In this document: piece by piece, positions 21,034 through 31,164 of the stretch
Position numbering within the stretch: the first letter of the stretch is position 1
Layout: every line of letters begins with the position of its first letter
NCBI GenBank assembly: GCA_917880885.1
Contig: OU862909.1
Span: 30,626,405 to 30,690,404, forward strand
Direction of reading: 5' to 3'
From: Limnephilus marmoratus
Taxonomy: Eukaryota > Arthropoda > Insecta > Trichoptera > Limnephilidae
DNA: 64,000 bases
The notes under the pieces: generated by a model
Database searches by the model: none
Told to the model about the DNA's origin: nothing
The model's input: the letters and a program-made list of their open reading frames with translations, nothing else
Program-made: the position numbers and the translations under genes

Positions 21034-21560
21034 AATTTAAATATTTAGAAATAAAATTCTTAATTTCTAAAACACACATTGGAAAGATTATTTTATCTAG
21101 ATTTTAGAAATTTTTTTTTTGCAAAATGATATAAAAATAACCAATATAGAGGTGTATTTACAATATACGGGAATAATATCATAATTTAAATATTTAGAAA
21201 TAAAATTATTAATTTTTAATATACACATTGGAAAGATTATTTTATCTAGATTTTAGAACATTTTTTTTTTGCAAAATGATATAAAAATAACCAATATAGA
21301 GGTGTATTTACAATATACGGGAATAATATCATAATTTAAATATTTAGAAATAAAATTATTAATTTTTAATATACACATTGGAAAGATTATTTTATCTAGA
21401 TTTTAGAACATTTTTTTTTTGCAAAGTGATATAAAAATAACCAATATAGAGGTGTATTTACAATATACGGGAATAATATCATAATTTAAATATTTAGAAA
21501 TAAAATTATTAATTTCTAATATACACATTGGAAATATTATTTTATCTAGATTTTAGAACA
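21034..21560. repeat. 150-bp tandem array, about 3.6 copies
   Basis: The word CACATTGGAAA begins near 21076, 21225, 21375 and 21525, giving a period of 149-150 bp. Units read ATAATTTAAATATTTAGAAA, TATCTAGATTTTAGAA and GGTGTATTTACAATATACGG. Copies 2 and 3 are nearly identical. There is no coding content. Confidence 0.9.
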
Positions 21561-23064
21561 TAGAGGTGTATTTAAAATGTAAATTATTGTCGCTACTGAG
21601 ACTGAACCGGTATAGGTTTTGGAAATACGCGCGCGTGACTCAATCGCTATGAAGTGAATGTGTGCGGCGAACTATTGCGCATTGACTCTACATTCACATT
21701 CACACAATTTTTCGGGGGTTCCCGATTTTCTCGAAGTTTTCTAATAGAGATATTTATTTGATCCAATTGAAGTATCCAGATCCTGGAAAATGGGAATGTA
21801 GGTAAGTCAGTACATAGATAGTAAATGCGTTATTGCTTACACAACGAACATATTGCTGATATACCATATTATAATATGTGTACTTAAAGGTAAGCTAACA
21901 TTTACATTATTCTTATAAACGACGCATGTAGTAGAAAAAGAGGATTCTCTTGGCAAATACCATTATAACTACTGTTTCACTCATCCAATAAACTACCTAT
22001 TTATACTAAAAATATAAGAAAATGAAATAAACTCAAATATAAATTCATTAATTTAAACTGATTTTATTTTAAATATTACCTAATTAATTTTATTAAAAAA
22101 AACGCTTACCAACTATCTATTTATATTACTTCCCTTAATACTTAGTACATGTACTTACAATAAAAGTACTTACCTACATAGAAGTAATATAAATAAATCA
22201 TAAGTAATTGATTTCACCCGAGTTTGATTTGAAGACGAAACAGCTGTCACGCGTAATGATACCTAATTACACAGCAGAAATCGTATATAAATAAACGTTG
22301 TTTTTAAATAAATTAAATAATACCATTATTTAATACAAAAACCAAAAATTTAAATGGAGTTCTACAAATTTAAATTGATAACAATAAATACATTCTATTT
22401 ATTCTAACAATAAGTAGAACTCTTCAATAGATTAGGTCCTTGCATACCTACGTGCCGTGCGCTTTCGATTTGTTGTTGTTTCTGTACACTTATGTCCTTT
22501 TCCAGTGGTGCCTGCCGTCAAAAAGTTCGGTAGGTACTTATTCAATAAAATTAGAGCACCAGTCACCTTAATGATTAACTGACAAAGAAAAAAAGCACTG
22601 GCTTGAACGTCTGTTTCCCTGTGGCCCCGGGATATCACCATAAATAAACCAAACCACAAACGATACCACGAACCATTAATATACCAAACCACCCACCCAC
22701 AAACGACTGAACAGAACACTGATGTCGAATGCACTGTCGAATAGCGAAAAGGATGCGATGTAAGTATTATTATGTAGGTATATAATAATAACTAGATGTA
22801 TGATTTTATTCTAACTGCACACAAACTGCTCAAGCTGCATTATAATAATAATGACGCATCTTGTAGAAGTGAATCGTTCGCGATCGAGTCGGCTCAGTGA
22901 ACCGGATTTTCATACGGATCCGTAAGATCCGGTTCCCAAAGACCGATCTTCACGGTTCGCGGAGTGGACGGAACGTAATCCGGTCAAGATAGACATTCAC
23001 CATAACACTAATTTACAAGAAGCTGAAAATTTACATGAACGTTAGAGATACCATTATAATGAAA
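21561..23064. other. No gene recognised
   Basis: AT-rich sequence. A 100-codon minus frame at 22432-22734 has no recognisable domain. A GC-richer block at 22880-22980 repeats GAACCGGAT/GGATCCGTAAGATCCGG words that also occur at 26420-26445. Confidence 0.3.
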
Positions 23065-23922
23065 TAGGCCACTTGCATGGATTTCATAACGACTTGAAAA
23101 AAATCGTGTGGATAGATCTTTTTACTAAGATTAAGAAAATGTTAGTAAAATTGTTTAGAAATGTACAGATTTTTTTATTTTTAAATAAATAAATCCATTA
23201 TTTGTGCTCGTGACGTCACTACATGAAATTGTCCCGTCTCCGAAAATGTTCCTATTAATTTTGTAAAATTCCACACTGATTTATTTTTTTATATGGCATC
23301 ACTTTGATTTCAGGCGATTTTTTTAATTCGTTCACTAGATTTATTGTTTGTTCTCTGCGAACTTATCATTTGGTTTCACTTTTTGACAGATGTTCTGAAG
23401 AGAACCCCGTACTTTTACTGATGTACGGGGTTCTCTTCAGAACGTGAAGATGATGTCGGTACGTGTTTTAGAGGTATAATGATTATGGTGCTGATTCCAA
23501 ATTAAATTTTATAATATTCTTATTGTTATTATAATTTACAAGTACAAGTATATTACATTGAATTTAGTAATATAGACGCTATACATTATAATGATTTATG
23601 ATCAATAAGATGGATCAAGGAAAAAAATATTTATGAGATGTAATATTTTTGGTATGCCTCGTTATTCTCCTGTGCCATTAGTGTGGAAAACGTTCTTTTT
23701 TTTAAAAAATGATTTTCGGCTATGTAATTATCGTTTTTTCACACCTATAAAATTATGTCCCGTCTTTCCGGTTTATAAAAAATGGTCTGATTTTTCGGAT
23801 TGAAATTTTCAAAAAATCCCCAGGGTTTCAAAAATATGATTAAAAAAAAAAAAATTCAGAATGTCTTAGAATATTTACCTAAACCGGAAAAAAATTTTAA
23901 AAAATTTGATGCAAGTGGCCTA
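23065..23922. mobile_element. Inverted-repeat DNA element, family unknown
   Basis: The ends TAGGCCACTTGCAT and ATGCAAGTGGCCTA are perfect inverted copies 858 bp apart. The interior is AT-rich and non-coding and contains the perfect hairpin at 23392-23443. No duplication longer than 2-3 bp was found. Confidence 0.6.
23392..23443. repeat. Perfect 21-bp stem, 10-nt loop hairpin
   Basis: GTTCTGAAGAGAACCCCGTA(C) at 23392-23412 pairs without mismatch with 23423-23443 around the loop TTTTACTGAT. It is far more stable than its AT-rich surroundings. Confidence 0.9.
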
Positions 23923-25239
23923 TTGTGAAAAGTCCCAATCGACCCCATGTATGGAAAAAAAATTATTCAACTTCGCCAAAACCGTTTTTTGGATTTTTTA
24001 GCGAAACGGTCAGTTTTATGATAAAAATAGCTCAGACAAAAATTTTAGAATATCCAATTATCTACAAAAATTGTCCTAACATTTTTTTCCCCAAGATTCA
24101 TTATAAATGTAAAATAAATTAATAATTTTTAATGTAAACTTTTAAAACTTTACATTAAAAATGATGCTATTTAAAAATATATATGGTTATTTCTAATAAT
24201 AAAATTTGATAGCGTATTTCATCATCTTTCTAAAACAGTTTTTAGTTTTCGGATACGTTCACAAATATTCCATTTATATGGATTTTATTGCAAGCCGATG
24301 CCTATTTCGGAATAAAAAAATTTCATGGTGCAAAAAATACTGATAGATGTTAGTTTTCAGGTAATTATTTAAGTATATGTTCATTTTATGGTGTTGATAT
24401 TTATTTACTGTTTATAAGAACCAATAATTTCTCGTTATTTAGTTTGACGTTATCGGAAATGTCAATTTGAAATCGAAAATATTTCCGAATTGAATGTTCG
24501 CTGTCAGCGCCGCCGGCCAACGCGCGCGACCGCATTCGGCAGCGGGAATGGGGAATGAACATTTATTCTAGATTCTAGAGAACCGTCTGAATATGCGGTG
24601 AAACGAAGATGGAACATTTGCTCGAGTATGACGTCACGAAACGAGTGAATAGTGATTATAGTGAACCGTCTGACATTACCATAAGCTCTAATCCAGTATC
24701 CAGTCAGCCGCGCGCATCTCAGTGGTGAGTGGACAATGTGGACATTCCTTGATTTACGACATTTTGCCTGAGGATTTTAACGGCGGGGTGCTTTGATTTC
24801 ATATGCTGCTAAGTACACCTACCTGAGGTGCCTACCTTCTGCCGACAGACTAGCTCAGAATGGTCAGCATAGCGGGGGAGACTATCATCAGGGTGGTAGG
24901 ATCTCTGAGGCGTTTGTGTGGCATCCCTGAAATAAGCTCAAATCCTACGGGTTGGGGGAGACAGTGAAACAAGTGGCTACGGTAAATAACAGTTGTATTG
25001 GGTAGAATTCTTTCGTAAACACAATGATTCAATAATTCAAGCAGAGTAGTACAGGGTAGCAACAGTAATTCTATCTAAATCGGGTGAATTTGGCCCTAAA
25101 ATCTCTCTGGGGGCGGTCATTTATCTTCGCGTTGAATTTACAAGGAACACACGCAATAAAGAGGGGTTAAATAGCTCATGGTACTCACAGCAGCAAGCTG
25201 GTCTCTTGGAGATTCGGTTATGTGAAGGGGAATTTAGCC
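23923..25239. other. No gene recognised
   Basis: AT-rich to 24480, then more mixed. On the minus strand a GTGAGT donor near 25189 follows an open stretch (CCAAGAGACCAGCTTGCTGC), but no domain supports an exon. Confidence 0.25.
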
Positions 25240-25520
25240 GTTCTTGGCATTCCCGCCAGTCACTAGGCAAAATAACAACCGCCATAGCGGCGTTGTGGAA
25301 TGTTCCGGAACAGTGCGGCGTGGTTCACGATACACGTGCGCCCAGAGCGGGCTCGGGAGGAGAATGGCGGGCTCGCTAGTCGGCCGACCGAGGCTGGCGT
25401 TCCGCCGCCGTCAGCGCGCGGCGCACTTGCGGCGAGGGAGCGAAACTGTTTGTTTTGTACAGTGGCGTGCGCTCCAATTTGAGAGGAGGCGTTTCGTATA
25501 TCGTAACAATGCCTAGAAAG
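25240..25520. other. GC- and CpG-rich island in AT-rich surroundings
   Basis: About 280 bp dense in CG dinucleotides (GTCGGCCGACCGAGG, CCGCCGCCGTCAGCGCGCGG). Two plus frames (25244-25516, 25300-25482) are open but Arg-rich and match no family I know, as expected for GC-rich sequence. It could be a promoter or 5' exon of an unseen gene, or the end of a mobile element. Confidence 0.35.
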
Positions 25521-25888
25521 GTTTCCGGTCGAATCAGCACTTCTACTAATTAGTTGTGAACAGTGTGCGCGTTTGGATTTATTATTAGTGGCAACAGAAA
25601 AATGATTCCAAATTTCACCATTTTTTCAGTCACAAGTCAGTAATAATAATTTTTAAAAATACGTAATTAAATTATATATCCCGGGTTCAAACTAAGAAAA
25701 TCGAGAAGAGACGTGAATGCGATTACCGTACTGACATTTCGTTACCGACGTTTAGTATCAAAACAACCAAACAAAGGTATGGTTGTGTTTAACTTTCTAA
25801 CAAAGGAGGATTCCAAAATATTGGGATTCCCCTTTGAATTAAGTATTAGGGTGGGCCGAAGTAGCACGGGTGGGGCGGGGGAAGAAGG
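25521..25888. other. No gene recognised
   Basis: Mixed-composition spacer downstream of the GC-rich island. No exon or repeat was recognised. Confidence 0.3.
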
Positions 25889-26412
25889 ACTAAGGCCGTT
25901 TGTATACGTCCGTTGTTATCACCGGACTTTTGCCGGACTCGCAGTGTTGTATGGCTTATAACGAACGTTTGTACATGCACCGGATGCGGACCGGTATCCG
26001 TTGGATGTGCAAACATTTATTATACGCCATACAACCAGTGGCGTAGCGAAGGGGGGCGGTCCGCCCAGGGTTCCACCCGACAGGGGGGTGACACTCTACC
26101 GTGGAAAAAAAATTACGAAGGATATTGTCACCAAAGTATTGTATGTATACATGAAAGTGCCCCCGAATTTTGTGTCTAGGTCTTTTTATAGGCGAAGATA
26201 GCCTAAATTTGTGGAGAAATCTGAAATTCTCTAGCCCCCCCAGGATGGACCAATTTTATAAAGTCGAAATTAGCTTTTTGATTTTTTTCTCAAGTCAACT
26301 TTAATAGGGGGGGGGTGACATCCGCCCCGGGTACCTAGCTACGCCACTGCATACATTATTGCGAGTCCGGCAAAAAAACGGTCCGTTGTCCGGTGAAAAC
26401 AACGAAAGTATG
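25889..26412. mobile_element. Inverted-repeat MITE split by a hAT-like MITE
   Basis: GTCCGTTGTTATCACCGGAC and TTTTGCCGGACTCGCA on the left answer TGCGAGTCCGGCAAAA and GTCCGTTGTCCGGTGAAAAC on the right. The second MITE at 26036-26349 lies between them. Confidence 0.55.
26036..26349. mobile_element. hAT-like MITE with CAGTGGCGTAGC ends, 314 bp
   Basis: CAGTGGCGTAGC and GCTACGCCACTG are perfect inverted ends. The flanks CATACAAC and CATACATT agree at six of eight bases, a decayed 8-bp duplication. It is a sister of 17734-18459. G-runs are inside. Confidence 0.75.
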
Positions 26413-26769
26413 CAAGAAGTAAAGAGCCGGTTCACTGAACCGGATCTTTACATTGAACGGGAGGGAACTTTACTTCGCGCTTCACTAGCATCTTGGCGGC
26501 AGTCACTACGGGGCTTTCCCAGAAATACATTTATGTCCAAGTTTGCAAAAGTAATAATAACTGCAAAACATCGATAAGGATAGATGGGTGGGCGCGTATA
26601 AGGTAAAAGTAGTTTATAAGCATTACGTTATCGGCACGGCTTCATTGTGACTGATTGAAAAACGCACTCAAAATTTTAGTGATTAAAATATGTATTAGGA
26701 TATTTATGTAAGTATTGTAATTAAGCAAGCAGGAAGTCCCGCTTTAACTGGACCTTTGGACCCAAGAAG

Positions 26770-27130
26770 ATGGAGAGATATGAAATTACGAATTTTTGAG
26801 GAGAGCGCTAGTATTTAAAGTGACAAATCGATGCGAAAATTGTGAAAATGTTAAATAAAACACGACTCGTTAAACATAGAGGAAAAATCTGGCGAGGGTT
26901 GTCACAGCATTTAAAGAAACACTGGGATTTTTTCATACATATAACTTGTAAAATAACTGAAACAAACATGTTTATAATAATTTTTGGAGCATACTTTGCG
27001 ATTTTTTCTATCGAGGGAATTTTATATAATTTGCGTTTCGGCGCGACAAATGTCTAGATATTATCTTCAAAAATAACATTAGTATATTTTTTTAAGAGCT
27101 TAAAACTTCAGGGAGGTTTGCAGAAATTCG
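26770..27130 (+). repeat. Dispersed repeat next to a Helitron-like end
   Basis: It matches 15255-15640 in reverse and 51830-52010 in part. The frame 26842-27057 over it is incidental. Confidence 0.5.
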
Positions 27131-27179
27131 GGTAACGGCGTCTTAATTAAGTATGTCTGTCTGTAAAATTAATAGAATA

Positions 27180-27461
27180 ACATATAGGCTATAACTTAGA
27201 GCTCTGGCATCATGAAATTTGTATAAAAAAATTGCAATACGTGGCACGCGAGCTGTTTAAAAAATGAATGTAATGGGTATGGAGGGGGGGGATAGGGAAA
27301 TGTGGGGGGCGAGGGGGGGATAGGGAGAGATGGGGAGGGGGAGAGAGGGGAGTGTGGAGGGGGAGGGGAGGAGGGGGGAGTGGAGTGGGCACATGGAAGC
27401 GGAGGAGGCACTGTAGGAACCCCCCTAATACTATGCGAGCGAAGCCGTAGGCAAAAGCTAG
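27180..27461 (+). mobile_element. Helitron-like element, copy 2
   Basis: It contains GAGCTCTGGCATCATGAAAT, a purine-rich block, and the end GCGAAGCCGTAGGCAAAAGC followed by TAG, the usual insect Helitron 3' end with CTAG. The 5' end is not defined. Confidence 0.55.
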
Positions 27462-27462
27462 T

Positions 27463-27963
27463 ATACCTATAAAAATGAATGTATATTTGCTTGCTTTGTA
27501 TGTACGTATTTTTGTTCCTTATGCGTTGCTATACCATTCATCTGATTGCGATGAAACTTTGGGGATTTGATGTGCACATGCCCGCGATGGTTTCTATATA
27601 CAATAGCGAGCTCTGGCGCCATTAAAATTATTTCCTACACCATTCATCCGATAGTGATGAATCTTTGGTGAGTTGTTGTTCGCACGCCCGCGATTGTTTC
27701 TATATATATATATATATATATATGATGGTGAGCTCTGGCATTATGAAATTTGTATAAAAAAATTGCAATAGGTGGCACGAGAACTATTTGAAAACCAAAC
27801 GGGACTGAATGTATGGAACGCAGGAGTGAGGAGGGGAACGCAGGACGGGGGAAGCGGGAGGGGAAGGGTAGGCGGAAGGGGAACGGAAGGAATGGGAAAG
27901 GACACACAGGGAGAATCAAATTCTTTATTAAGTGGCATTGAACGCATGCCGGGAACTCGCTAG
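27463..27963 (+). mobile_element. Helitron-like element, copy 3
   Basis: It starts TATACCTATAAAAATGAATG directly after copy 2 and ends GGGAACTCGCTAG. The block GAGCTCTGGCATTATGAAAT and the purine tract are shared with copies 1 and 2. A (TA)n run lies at 27700-27722. Confidence 0.55.
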
Positions 27964-28013
27964 TTTTCTTCATAAAATACCTTTAGATTCACCTTAATTA
28001 TTATGAAGGACAA

Positions 28014-28163
28014 ATATTTTAAGTTAATTTTCATATTCTGTGTAAGTTCTATTCAAGTTCTGTGAATATTTCAGTTTTATGGAGTAACTGACCTATAATG
28101 ACATAATAATAGAACTTGAATAGAACTTACACAGAACCTGAAAATTAACTTAAAATATTTTAT
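28014..28163. repeat. Inverted repeat, about 48-bp arms
   Basis: The left arm AAATATTTTAAGTTAATTTT ... TAAGTTCTATTCAAGTTC is answered by GAACTTGAATAGAACTTA ... AAAATTAACTTAAAATATTT. The spacer is about 40 bp. It is probably a small MITE. Confidence 0.75.
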
Positions 28164-28690
28164 GAATCTATCAATTTTTTTGGAACATCCCATTCTTAGG
28201 CAAATTGTATAATTCCCCATTTGAAAAATAAGAAAAAATAGATAAAATATCACATAGTTATTTAACCCCTCAGGAATTGGGCGTGTTTGTCAAAAGATCA
28301 AAATATTTCCGCTCTGCCATAAAATCCAAATAAATGCAATATTTCTGAATATACCTAAAACCACAGTGTTTGAAAGGTGAAGAAATACGTTTACAAATGT
28401 TGTTATTAGAAATAAAAAAACATGATTTTTGAAATGTAAAATTTTTTTAATGCAAACATTAAAAAGTTTTAAAAGTCGCTCATGTGTTTTATCTAAAATT
28501 ACTGATAATGAAAAAAAAAAGAAAAACGCACATTGTTTTATTAGGCGAGTGTATTATAAAAGTTATTATCACGTCACGTTTTTGTTGGTTCATAAAAAAA
28601 TAATGAATAAAATGAATAAAAAATCGTCATAATTTTGAACATTTTATTTTCGGAAACTTTGGTTTTATAGAGGTGTACTTTTAAATTTTT
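28164..28690. other. No gene recognised
   Basis: AT-rich spacer. The short Lys-rich plus frame at 28429-28632 shows no domain and was not taken as coding. Confidence 0.3.
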
Positions 28691-29455
28691 CAATGATGAA
28701 AGCTGTGTTCTTGAGACTTCCTATACTTTTCCTACATCCACTTGCAGGTCATGTTATTCTCCCGACAATGCTATGTTCCTGGAGGACTTCCCAGACTTTA
28801 CCTACATCCACTCGCAGGTCATGTTATTCTCCTGTCAATGCTGCGTTCCTGGGATTTCCCAGAGTTTCCCTGCATCCACTTGCAGGTCATGTTATTCTCC
28901 TGACAATGCTGCGTTTCTGGGATTTCCCAGAGTTTCCCTACATCCACTTGCAGGTCATATTATTCTCCTGACAATGCTGCGTTCATGGGATTTCCCAGAG
29001 TTTCCCTACATCCACTTGCAGGTCATCTTATTCTCCTGAGGGGCCGTCCATTAATCTCATGAGGCTCGAAAATGGGGGGGAGATAATATTCTGAAAATCT
29101 AAAATACTTTGTACTAAAAAAAATACATGTGAATTGGGGCGAGGGGGGTTAGTCTAAAACCTCACCAGACTGGGGGTGGGCAGTTAAAAAGTATCTAAAA
29201 AACATCATGTGATTAATGGATGACCCCTGACAATTCTGTGTTCTTGGGACTTCCCAGACTTTCCCTACATCCACTTGCAGGTCACGTTATTCTTCTGACA
29301 ATGCTGCGTTCCTGTAATTTCCCAGAGTTTCCCAACATCCACTACTTGCAGGTCATGTTATTCTCCTGACAATGCTATGTTCCCAGTATGTATGACTTCC
29401 CAGACTTTACCTACATCCACTCGCAGGTCATGTTATTCTCCTGACAATCATTCTC
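28690..29455. repeat. 68- to 70-bp tandem array, eight units, split by a MITE
   Basis: GCAGGTCA recurs near 28744, 28814, 28882, 28950, 29018, 29277, 29348 and 29423. Each unit reads about GATTTCCCAGAGTTTCCCT, ACATCCACTTGCAGGTCA, TTATTCTCCTGACAATGCTG. The frames open across it are by-products of the repeat. The MITE 29040-29227 interrupts it. Confidence 0.9.
29040..29227. mobile_element. G-run MITE inserted in the tandem array, 188 bp
   Basis: The ends GGGGCCGTCCATTAATCTCA and ATTAATGGATGACCCC are inverted copies. TGA is duplicated at 29037-29039 and 29228-29230. Undisrupted array units read TCTCCTGACAATG, so the empty site is known. The 3-bp duplication leans to PIF/Harbinger or a related superfamily. 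Confidence 0.8.
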
Positions 29456-30995
29456 AATAAAAAAAATATATTTTATAAATTCCTTTATTTCTTGAATGAT
29501 TTTCATTATACAAACAAACAAACAATTGTGAAATAATACTAGACTCAGGGAGCATTGCATTTATAATTTTATACAATGTACAGGCAATCGTAAATGTATT
29601 GTACTTAAATCATTACATAAAGGTATAATATTATTATAATAATGATAAATAAATTTGAAAATAAAATAATTCAACTTAAATTTGATTTCATGGCACACTT
29701 TTAAAGATCAGATCATAGATTATGCTCACTACAAACTGACCATAACTGTGATATTTCTTTTATAACTATATATAAATAACTATTTTAAAAATAAGTATCA
29801 CACTGTATAAAAATTGTGACATCGATTTTTCAAAACATTTAGTCTCCTGCTGCAGTTTTAAAAATATGTATAAAATCTAACACGGGAATGAAATTACAAA
29901 AAAACCAAAAATTGATCTAGGTTTCATTTAGAATCTCAAAATACAGGGTGTCTGGAAAACTCGTGGGATTAGTGGAAAACTGGTAAATTACATTACATTT
30001 GGAGTCAATTTTGTGGTATGTGTAACCGTTTTCTAATTGAGCTCTAATTTTCAAGTAAATCGAGCCTGAATTTAGAATTTTTTAGGCCAAATTTGAAAAA
30101 ATCTGTCACCAGATGTTGATATCAACTTTTTAATGTCTTTTAAAAGGCGTCGAAGCGTCGACCCGGTTCTGAAATTTTTTTTAACCCTTTAGTTGTCAAA
30201 AAAAATCAAAATGCTCAAATGGAAAAAAATCTTTTGGGTTTTCTGTGATATAGATTCACCAATTTCTCGCTTGTACACTGGTACTACGAATTTCCGGATG
30301 CCATGTATACCTAAACAAATACAAAAAGACTAGAATGTGATGAGGAATGCTAACTGCCATATTAATGTAAAATAAATACTTCAGTTCCAAATATACTTGA
30401 TCTACTCTTTTTTTTCAAATTTTAAATAGTAATGCAATTTATGAGGGTAAAAGGTTCAGAGATGCAAAACATGTATTAATAAGAATTATGTGAGTTGAAG
30501 CCTCGGTAAAAACATGACAAAAAAAGAATGATCATACTTATGTTTATTAATAACAGAGGAGGTGACTTAAAAATATAAGGTAAAATAATGTTTGAGAAAA
30601 AACATAAATTATTTGAGTGATGAGCTTCACAGCAATAAGATAATACATATATTGTCCTTAAATATTATTACAACAAAAATTCAATAAATAGAGTAGGGAG
30701 TAATAACCGATACATAAATAACAGGTAGCACACAATATTATAATGATATTACAGAAATCTCAAAATATTACGTAAAAGCTGTGTTTATCAGTCAAAGAAT
30801 ACAGTAAATAAAAATTAATAAGCTAAAGGAACTCTTAGAGATATTTTGTGAGATTATCAAACAAATTGCAGAGATAAAACATTGAACAAACAAAATAAAA
30901 ACCTCATAGAACTCATTGATATTAATTTACAACGACAACAAAAACGATTGTAATTACGTGTGAAGATTTATGATTTAAACAAATAAATAATGTAT
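29456..30995. other. 3' flank/UTR of the RCN2-like gene, no other gene
   Basis: Minus-strand AATAAA signals occur at about 30543-30548 and 29484-29489 and could end the RCN2-like transcript. A stretch from 29943 (ACAGGGTGTCTGGAAAACTC) resembles a decayed insect repeat. The rest is AT-rich. Confidence 0.35.
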
Positions 30996-31164
30996 TCAAA
31001 GTTCGTCATCGAAATGCGATCCTAAAAGATGGTCCCCGTAGTCGGTGGCTTCACTGCCCACAAACACATCATGATGATCAATTATCTCATCAAATGACAG
31101 CTTCAAGTCATGGTCATCATCAGAAGACACAAACAGGTGCTCCACCTCATCATCAGCAATGTTA
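30996..31164 (-). CDS. RCN2: RCN2-like exon 6 (EF-hand 6, DDEL terminus)
   Basis: Acceptor CTGTTTTCAG at 31165-31166; the TGA stop is at 30996-30998. It codes residues 272-326 and ends HFDDEL. Confidence 0.92.

Noticed and set aside
21034..21560. Regular repeats as a CRISPR array
   Set aside because: The units are contiguous 150-bp tandem copies without spacers in a eukaryotic genome.
22432..22734. 100-codon minus frame with a hydrophobic stretch
   Set aside because: No domain, no supporting splice or start context, AT-rich non-coding surroundings.
25244..25516. 90-codon plus frame
   Set aside because: GC-rich sequence naturally lacks stops; Arg-rich translation without a recognisable family. 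Kept only as a GC-rich island.
28693..29039. Overlapping frames with repeated HPLAGH- or PASTCRS-like peptides
   Set aside because: The repeat period, not selection, creates them; the array is split by a MITE and flanked by no exon signals.
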